In this document: positions 58,023-64,000 of the stretch, in pieces
Layout of the letters: each line of letters begins with the position of its first letter
Position numbering within the stretch: position 1 is the stretch's first letter
Assembly (NCBI GenBank): GCA_034670405.1
Contig: JAXDDX010000012.1
Span: 3,110,001-3,174,000, forward strand
From: Hoplostethus atlanticus
Taxonomy: Eukaryota; Chordata; Actinopteri; Trachichthyiformes; Trachichthyidae
Length of the DNA: 64,000 nt
Direction of reading: 5' to 3'
Notes under the pieces: model-generated
What the model saw: only the letters and a program-made list of their open reading frames with translations
Told to the model about the DNA's origin: nothing
Databases searched by the model: none
Position numbers and translations under genes: made by a program

Positions 58023-58094
58023 GAGCATATATATTTTGACAAGCCATTGTCTTTACTGACCACTTTGAGTGACAGATTCAAACAGACAAGTTGA
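58023..58094 (+). other. possible terminal exon fragment (splice acceptor only)
   Basis: A T-rich tract ends in GTTTTCCAG. The following frame reads 23 codons (EHIYFDKPLSLLTTLSDRF and four more) to a TGA at 58092-58094. Residue use looks more protein-like than elsewhere, but I recognise no family and see no AATAAA signal close downstream. Chance is the more likely explanation. Confidence 0.13.
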
Positions 58095-58361
58095 CTGGCT
58101 TGACAATTCCTCAGTATGTTATCAAAGGCGCACCTTACCACTGCAAAGATAACAGGCAATTAGTGATGGGACAGCCATAGTCTATCGCTATTCAATACAT
58201 ACATTTAATTGACACAGTTCATATCCATATCAGTTCTGAACTGTCTGAGGTTGATCTTGAAAAGCATTTCAATCATTAGTGCAGGGCTGACTATAACTTT
58301 TGTTTTCTGTATTCTGAATTTATCTATCTGTTTTTTTTGTGTAACCTGTTTTTGTGTCAGC

Positions 58362-58365
<4 letters not shown>

Positions 58366-58429
<64 letters not shown>

Positions 58430-58457
58430 CGCGTGTGCGTGCGCATATGTGTGTGTG
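58366..58457. repeat. very long (TG)n microsatellite with CG-rich end
   Basis: About thirty TG units followed by a 'gcgtgcgcgtgtgcgtgcgc' stretch and more TG. Alternating purine-pyrimidine sequence with CG is Z-DNA-prone. Confidence 0.97.
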
Positions 58458-58879
58458 TTTGTATCTGAGAGAGAGCGAGAGAGAAAGAGAGCCATGAGTA
58501 AGTAACTCATGACATGGTGCTTGTGCACTTCCTTGTATTTTTGCTTATGAGTGCGTGCATATGTGTGTATATGTGTGTGTATGAGAACATGTGTGTGTGT
58601 ATGTGTGTGTGTGTGTGAGTGTGTGTGTGTGCGGGAGGGTGTGCTCACACTTGTGTGTGCACGTCCAGTGCTCCTTGCCCCACTCACAAAGCTATTTAAA
58701 GCAGCGAAGCTGGAAAATCAACTGTGTGTAACATTAAGGGCCTCTGCATTCCCCAGGATTTGCATACAGAGAGAACGAGCTTCTTCACTCATTACCGTCT
58801 CGTCATGATGTAAGAGGGCGAAAGTCCCTAGGAATTCTGGTTGGTTTAGATCAGCTTGCATGACTGACCGGTGCTGGAA

Positions 58880-59130
58880 ACACTGCAATGCTTAACACAG
58901 AAATGCTAATGTGGAGTGGAGTTAGCAGGTTGTTCTTCCTCTGAACACAAGAAGCTGTTTTGAATTGATGATTGTCCCCACGAATAATTAGACCGGTTTG
59001 CATTTTTCATGAGATTAATTCATGGCTTTCTAATGTGCGTTTTGTAACCTCGCACTGCATATATTCTGCGCCATATTAACATATTTGAAATATGTATGAT
59101 CTTTAAGGAATATGCCATGTGTTAGAAGCT
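58880..59130. other. unique block, possible cis-regulatory element
   Basis: Repeat-free AT-rich sequence: 'cgaataattagaccggtttg', 'catgagattaattcatggct', 'gcgccatattaacatatttg'. TAATTAG and CATTAA-type cores are closely spaced. A strong candidate by texture. Confidence 0.38.
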
Positions 59131-59415
59131 CAGCTGTGGGGTTACCCGCGTGGAAACAGAATGCAAATGGACGAGTTTGTTTTTTAATATTTAGTGTAAT
59201 GAGCTTAGAAATGAGTTCACCATGGAACTTGTCTGTTCACGTTCAGTATAGGCAGATTATATTCAAAACAATGTTCGTTGCCAAAGATTGCACACACAAA
59301 CACACACACACACACACGCTGTAAATACAGATTCTGATGCTGTAAGCACTGACTAGACTTTTTAAAATGTGAGGTTGATTAACTTATCAAGATTGAAACA
59401 CATGGAAATCCTTAT

Positions 59416-59418
<3 letters not shown>

Positions 59419-59451
<33 letters not shown>
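59419..59451. repeat. (TG)n microsatellite
   Basis: Sixteen TG units. Confidence 0.95.
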
Positions 59452-59454
<3 letters not shown>

Positions 59455-59589
59455 ACATATGCATGCACGCAAACATGCATGTAGGCCCAGCGTGCACACA
59501 CACACACTCAGACATGCATGTGCATGTACATTTGTGAACTGTCACCCCCCATGTGGACAAACAAGGAGGTAGAGAGGAGGTTGGAGTGT

Positions 59590-59606
59590 GGGGTGGGAGG
59601 GGTGGG
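59590..59606 (+). other. G-quadruplex motif with single-base loops
   Basis: GGGG-T-GGG-A-GGGG-T-GGG is a textbook parallel G4 pattern with one-base loops. Confidence 0.75.
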
Positions 59607-59715
59607 AGTGGTGGAAGGTGTGAAACACTGACAACTTTTCCATGACATCACTCAACTGGCATTAACCCCATTAACGCGTCCTCCTGCTTTCCTCTCCTGT
59701 GCCACCCAAAACGAG

Positions 59716-59717
<2 letters not shown>

Positions 59718-59781
<64 letters not shown>

Positions 59782-59798
59782 AGGGAGGGAGGGGGGCT
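59718..59798. repeat. very long (GA)n tract with GGGA end
   Basis: About 28 GA units followed by GGGA units and a G6 run. A pure purine mirror repeat, H-DNA-prone. Confidence 0.97.
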
Positions 59799-60263
59799 GA
59801 GAACGTTGCTGTTTTATTGGGGCTCCATGGGGCCTGCTGCCAGAGCCTCTGCTTTGCATTTCCTCCGCGGGCTAATTTATCACATCTCTCTCTCACTGGT
59901 TCTTTTCCAGGGGTGCAAGTGCTCCTGGGATAGGCCACTGCTGGGATAGACTAATGTGCTAGTGTCTAGTGGGACACAGTACTGTACCGTCCTGTCTCTT
60001 CACTTTTAGGGTGATTTGTGACTGAGGGTGGAAAAAAAACTAGATTTTGATTTTGACCAGGTCTTGTTCAGATTTAGCCCCAATCGAACCCTCTCACAAA
60101 TATTTAAAGATCAGAGTGAAAATAGTTCTAATTTCTTCTACACACAGCGTCCCGTTCAGAAAGTTTTTTTCAGCAATGAGTGACAAATCATCTGTTACAT
60201 ACCAAATAAATGCAGCGTGTCTAGTATCTGGCACATACAAAACCAAAATGTGTAGCTGTATAA

Positions 60264-60440
60264 ATTACAGTCATTACATTACAGTCATTTAGCACACACT
60301 TTTATCCAAAGCGACTTACAATAATATTTACAATATTTACAATATTGTTACAATATTTTACGTGTATACTTCTGTGGGGCTCACTGCTATGCTTCTGTAT
60401 AGTTGTTGTTTTACAGGTGAGAGAGCCAAGGGCCCAGTTT
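60264..60440 (-). mobile_element. LINE/SINE 3' tail fragment (minus)
   Basis: In plus orientation it reads 'acagtcattacattacagtc' then 'tttatccaaagcgacttaca'. The reverse complement 'gtaagtcgctttggataaaa' followed by 'gctaaatgactgtaatg' is a very frequent retroposon 3' end in fish genomes. The same end appears in plus orientation at 62610-62645. The part upstream of the tail (60345-60440) is decayed and its limit uncertain. Confidence 0.7.
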
Positions 60441-60639
60441 AGAGAGTTGGCGTCTGTATTTTTTACTAAAAGTCCATTTAGTCAATCAATGCCATGAAAT
60501 AAGACTGTATAAAAATCCATAAGCTGTCAGATGAGTTGATCAGACTTGCGGCATTGCTCGTACCTAAGGGGCTGGGACATACTTTCTCACGGTGTGGAGT
60601 GAGTGTTTAAAACAAAGCGGGGTGTGCAATGAATATGAA

Positions 60640-60960
60640 AAGCACTAATCCAAGGTGTCTGATTCCACCTCCGGGGCAAGAGGGGGGAAAGACGGCGTCG
60701 AGAGGCACCATATTTTAATGCCTCAAAAATTACCGCTTGCTATTTGTCGACTTGTTTGGGCACTGAACAAACACTCCTGGCATATATACTCCGAACCCCA
60801 CCCCTCCCCTACAGCCACTGCCGCTGCAACCACCACCCCCTATCGTTTTGATCTAATTTCCTTCTTCTTTTTTTTTTCTTCCTTTACCTTTCCTGCTGAA
60901 ATTGATTTCTGCTTGTTTGGTTTGGCAGTAATAAGATCAACAGTAGGATTACATTTCAAT
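60640..60960. other. unique block, possible cis-regulatory element
   Basis: 60640-60800 is complex and CpG-containing ('gaaagacggcgtcgagaggc', 'aaattaccgcttgctatttg'). 60800-60900 is C- then T-rich. 60900-60960 is AT-rich again. The 106-codon frame at 60655-60975 crosses the C- and T-rich runs and has no domain. Confidence 0.3.
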
Positions 60961-60964
60961 GGCA

Positions 60965-61885
60965 TACTACCTTGAACCCCAGGCAAATGATTTGTCCAAA
61001 CTTAATAATGGAAATACTTAGGATGTATTGGGAGATGTAAACAGTAGTTGTAATAAAACAGTGCCGGAAGGTAAGGGCTCCTTTAAGTTGCAAAGCCCTT
61101 CCGCTTATGTTGGCCCTACACACCTCAGGCTCTCCCCAAACAGTAAGAATAAAATGTATCCCCATTTAGCCTGGCGAAAAGTCACCCAATAAAAGCTATT
61201 TAACTGGAGTGCGGTCTGGAGTGTGGCATGTTTAGCCCACTGCAAAGTTTGACCAGCAATGACAAAGCTGTCAACAGAACAGGAACAGGAACAGGGCTCA
61301 TGCTTTGCTCCTCAGACACTTGTTTCAAGTCTGTCACATACACAAATATTGCTATTGCTGTTGTAGAAGTCCCACTTTCTACATGCTGCTGCTGTTCTGC
61401 TTCTCCTCCAAGAGGAATTATCTGGAAAATCCGACAGCACTAATGTAAGAAAGGTCAACTTTTACAGTTGCTTCCACTGCACATGACTACAGCATGCATC
61501 TTTCTGCTTTAGGGAACAGAGAGAAACAAAGGCATTTTTTCTCTGTAGGTTGTCCTGGGGGCCAATTGAGTTAGTGTGCATATCTTGTACATACATGAGG
61601 CAGTGTGGATCGCTATGCTGTCACATCTCTCTCCACAAATGTTTCTGTCTCTCATAATGGCCAACTCTCATAACTATCTATATTGTAGATAATTACTATA
61701 CTCTAAGAACAAGTATGGATATTTTAGTACTAATTTTAGTTAGGGCTAGGGGTTGTACTGTATTGTATTGTGGTCCCAAAACACTCGTTAGTAGTGTAGT
61801 AGTGTGAATGTAAGGTAATGTAGAGGGCCAGGGTAGTGGCCAGAATCCTCCCAACATATGACTTCTGCAGCATCTTGACATTTTT
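60965..61885. other. non-coding stretch
   Basis: No gene is seen. A fairly complex part lies at 60980-61220, followed by ordinary sequence with short 'acaggaacaggaacaggg' and 'gtagtgtagtagtgt' repetitions. Confidence 0.45.
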
Positions 61886-61893
61886 AGGAGGAT

Positions 61894-62066
61894 ACAGCAC
61901 TGTGCAAAAGTCTTAGACGCATGTAAAAAAAAAAATCTGTAAAGCGAAGATGCTTTCAAAAATAATGACAATTTTCTAAATATTAAAAAGATATACTAGA
62001 AAGAGCAGTAATGTAAAACACTAATGCAGAAAACAAATAAACAATAAGACTTTTGTTCAGAGATGT
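61894..62066. mobile_element. MITE-like element with 22-bp imperfect terminal inverted repeats
   Basis: The left end 'cagcactgtgcaaaagtctt' (inside 61894-61915) and the reverse complement of the right end (62045-62066) match at 18 of 22 positions, with 'aaaagtctta' perfect. The interior of about 130 bases is A-rich and non-coding. 'gtgcaaaagtctta' is a frequent element end in fish, and its CAG start after TA fits a Tc1/mariner-type element. No TA is retained at the right end, so the copy is old. Confidence 0.6.
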
Positions 62067-62359
62067 CCAGCAATTGAAAAAGTGACGCCTACTGGTGTGA
62101 AAGTAAAGCACTGTAGCATACTGTTGAAGTACTGTCAGCTGTATTCAGACCTTTGTTTAAAACGTTAATATTACAGTAAATTATTGGTGATGTACAGTAT
62201 GTAGTAATTGCAAGGTAGACATTTTTGGCAAAATTCTTCTTTTCAAAAGTTGTATATGTACCATTTTTTTAACGAAACCCTTCAAGAGTTTTGTTAAGCG
62301 ACCATCGCCTCCCACCTTGTATGCACTGGCTCACTTACATTCCTTCATGTTAATTGGAT

Positions 62360-62650
62360 TAGTTCCACCCTGGGCAGGACAGCAGAGTCATTCCCTATCT
62401 TCTGTCCTAACCTGAAAACTCATCCCTCCAGGAAACCCTTCAAGTCCTCTCTCCTGAAGAACAACCCCACCATCTCCCATAGCTTCCTCCTCTATTTGCA
62501 CTGAAAAATGCTGCTCTCATGTTTAAAAAAAACTTGGGGACGCAGGGATATTTGTTACATCTGTTGTCAGCAACTGTGGCTTTGACACTTGCTCGTAATC
62601 TAGGCTTGCATTAGAATCAGCTAAATGTCTGTATTAATGTAATGTGAGTA
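62360..62650 (+). mobile_element. LINE ORF2 C-terminus and 3' tail relic
   Basis: At 62382-62438 the frame reads AESFPIFCPNLKTHPSRKP, close to the 'AESLPIF...LKTHLFR' end of ORF2 in teleost L2/Rex-like LINEs. The frame continues about 21 more codons to a TGA. Downstream, 'atcagctaaatgtctg' and 'ttaatgtaatg' match the retroposon tail also found reversed at 60264. Protein end followed by tail in the right order supports one element, heavily 5'-truncated. The start is uncertain. Confidence 0.65.
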
Positions 62651-62659
62651 TTTAGATCA

Positions 62660-64000
62660 ACATCAAACCCACAACCTTAAATTGGTGACAATTCACTTAT
62701 TCACTCACTGTGAGTGGGTTTAATTGGGGCGAGTTCAGGGCCCCCAGAGACTTCGGCAGCTGTACTCTGTGACACTATTGTATGGTTCTGTATCATACCC
62801 ACTGTTGCTAACCGCATGGAGTCCTTGTGACTAGGCCACAGACTCAAGATAAAAGCTTTGCGACCGCTAAGAGCTCCTAATGTGTTCTCTCTCTCTCAAA
62901 CACTCAAATATGTACACTCGGATTCAATCATACACACATTTGAACACTCGTGCATTCAAATACACACACGTGCACACAGGTTGAAACACACACAAGACAC
63001 AGTCACACACAAATGTGTTGTCCCAACAGTTCTCCTCACACTGTTTCCCTCCACAAGAAACAGTTCCACGTGCAGCCAACGTACACAAAGACCTCATTGA
63101 CCCAGGATCCAAAACTCTCTCCTGCCTGAAAATAAAACAAATTACACAAATTGAATCTCTGTCTGCCCAAACCCAATTTGTTATCGTGATGCTTTTTTGC
63201 CTCGTTTTTCACGACTGAATTGGTAAATTTGACACGAATGATAACTGACACGTTTAAAATCAACCAAGGACATCGGGTGACTTTGTTGGTGGCAAAACTA
63301 GTCTGATGAAGGTTGTGAGACTGGCATGTCATGTCTATACTTAAATCAATTTGTGCTCTTGGCAATGAGAGTGGCATGCCTTTTTCCGCCTTTCAAGGCA
63401 GAGTTATATAATGCTCTTACAGCACTAACCAATAAAAAGAGGACTAGTCAATTATCAGTCATAACAAGCCAGAGAATCAGCATTCATGGGACCAACAAGG
63501 TGACCAGAATTCTTTATCAGAGCTGTTTTTACAAATGGGAAGAAAACACAAACCATGTTATTTGAAGCTGTGTCCCTTTCAACTGTTCTGTAAAAGTTTG
63601 TGAATTCTTGTTGGTGGGAAATCCCTTGGCCGGGACTAGAGAGGGTGGCAGAGGGAAACTCTGAAAGTCGGTGGAAAGAAAAGGTTGTGGAGCAGCAGGA
63701 CTTGTGTCAATGTGGGGGCGGACTCGTAAAACACCTGTTTGCAGTATGGGGCCTGAAAGCAGGAGTTGTTAATAGCCAGCCATAAATCGCTCACTCCATT
63801 GTTCTGTCACCAAGTTGCAGGCCCGCATTTCTCAGCAGGATTCATGGGGCAAAACTTTGTCGAAATTAAAATGGCCCCCTTGCTACTTTGACATGAAACA
63901 TTGTGCCACAACGGGCTTCCCTTTGAGACTGGAAAACTGACTTCAGAGCTGTGACCCCCCCAAGAACATGCAAATCCCCTTTTGAATTTCAACTACTTTG
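62660..64000. other. non-coding stretch
   Basis: No gene is seen. It has loose CA sequence at 62925-63015 and complex unique parts at 63170-63310 and 63790-63990 ('cgtttttcacgactgaattg', 'gtcgaaattaaaatggcccc') that resemble the other enhancer-like blocks. The small frames here have no domain. Confidence 0.45.

Larger units (their letters stand above)
57575..58870. other. non-coding stretch with long TG tracts
   Basis: No gene is seen. AT-rich DNA to 58340, a splice-type candidate at 58023, then two TG-rich regions (58366-58457 and 58558-58640). Long frames over the TG tracts are artefacts. Confidence 0.5.
59130..60260. other. non-coding stretch with TG, G-run and GA tracts
   Basis: No gene is seen. 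TG array at 59419-59451, a G4 motif at 59590-59606 and a long GA tract at 59718. The acceptor-like 'tggttcttttccag' near 59898-59911 has no partner donor. Confidence 0.5.
1..64000. other. non-coding teleost-like genomic DNA (gene desert or giant intron)
   Basis: Both strands were read for conserved domains, splice-bounded exons and RNA genes, and no host protein-coding gene was recognised. Open frames above 100 codons all run through microsatellites and encode Thr-His, Cys-Val, Leu-Ser or Arg-Glu polymers, or are low-complexity translations of pyrimidine tracts. The only recognisable protein homology is LINE debris. No intact tRNA, rRNA or snRNA gene was seen. An exon shorter than about 60 bases could be missed by eye. 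The teleost call rests on microsatellite density and on fish-type repeat tails. Confidence 0.75.

Noticed and set aside
58205-58687. 160-codon minus-strand open frame
   Set aside because: It is mostly His-Thr repeat from the antisense of TG arrays; the opposite strand is open for the same reason.
60090-60255. reverse-transcriptase YxDD-like motif on the minus strand (YVTDDLSLI)
   Set aside because: The residue pattern does not fit L1 or L2 around the motif and neighbouring blocks are missing; probably chance.

Overview
The window looks like nuclear DNA of a bony fish, most likely an acanthomorph (spiny-rayed) teleost. It is crowded with (CA)n/(TG)n, (GA)n and tetranucleotide microsatellites. 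It carries interspersed repeats typical of teleosts: tRNA-derived SINE copies with a 'gagcaag' core and a 'gatcccc..ggggaaatt' tail, a LINE/SINE tail reading 'tttatccaaagcgacttaca', a GGGGCCTC-ended MITE and a 'gtgcaaaagtctta' terminal-repeat element. There is nothing bacterial, viral or organellar in it. Species and locus cannot be read from the sequence alone.

I found no protein-coding gene. The longest open frames run through (CA)n, (TG)n, (CT)n or (GA)n tracts, which are open in most frames and give Thr-His, Cys-Val, Leu-Ser or Arg-Glu polymers. No known domain appears except three decayed reverse-transcriptase or ORF2 remnants of LINEs: an L1-like fragment near 9.1 kb, a 'PQGS.LGP' fragment near 56.2 kb and an ORF2 C-terminus near 62.4 kb. 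The window is therefore either a gene desert or the inside of one very large intron. Four short stretches have exon-like splice signals (375, 49343, 55326, 58023), but none can be tied to a gene.

Layout. 0-4.2 kb: pyrimidine-rich DNA, simple repeats and two SINE copies in opposite orientation. 4.2-9 kb: microsatellites, then complex unique sequence with retained CpGs. 9.1-10.2 kb: the L1-like relic, then an old tandem duplication. 10.6-24.9 kb: unique blocks alternating with dense CA/TG tracts, with a cluster at 19.0-19.6 kb. 26-28.5 kb: two dispersed repeats and a GATA/GACA array. 28-39 kb: several enhancer-like unique blocks and a perfect 16-bp hairpin at 32.6 kb. 40.3-40.8 kb: two SINE copies in tandem. 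42-48 kb: more unique blocks, the GGGGCCTC MITE and a shortened copy of the 26.8-kb repeat. 49-55 kb: microsatellites and a fifth SINE copy. 55-64 kb: LINE/MITE debris at 56.2, 60.3 and 61.9-62.6 kb among unique blocks.

The unique blocks are the likeliest functional part. They are several hundred bases each, free of simple repeats, rich in TAAT-type homeodomain cores and often keep CpG. This is the look of conserved non-coding enhancers around developmental regulator genes, but conservation cannot be tested here. I see no evidence of an undescribed gene system; the best leads are the unique blocks, the hairpin and the duplicated or transposon-derived segments.
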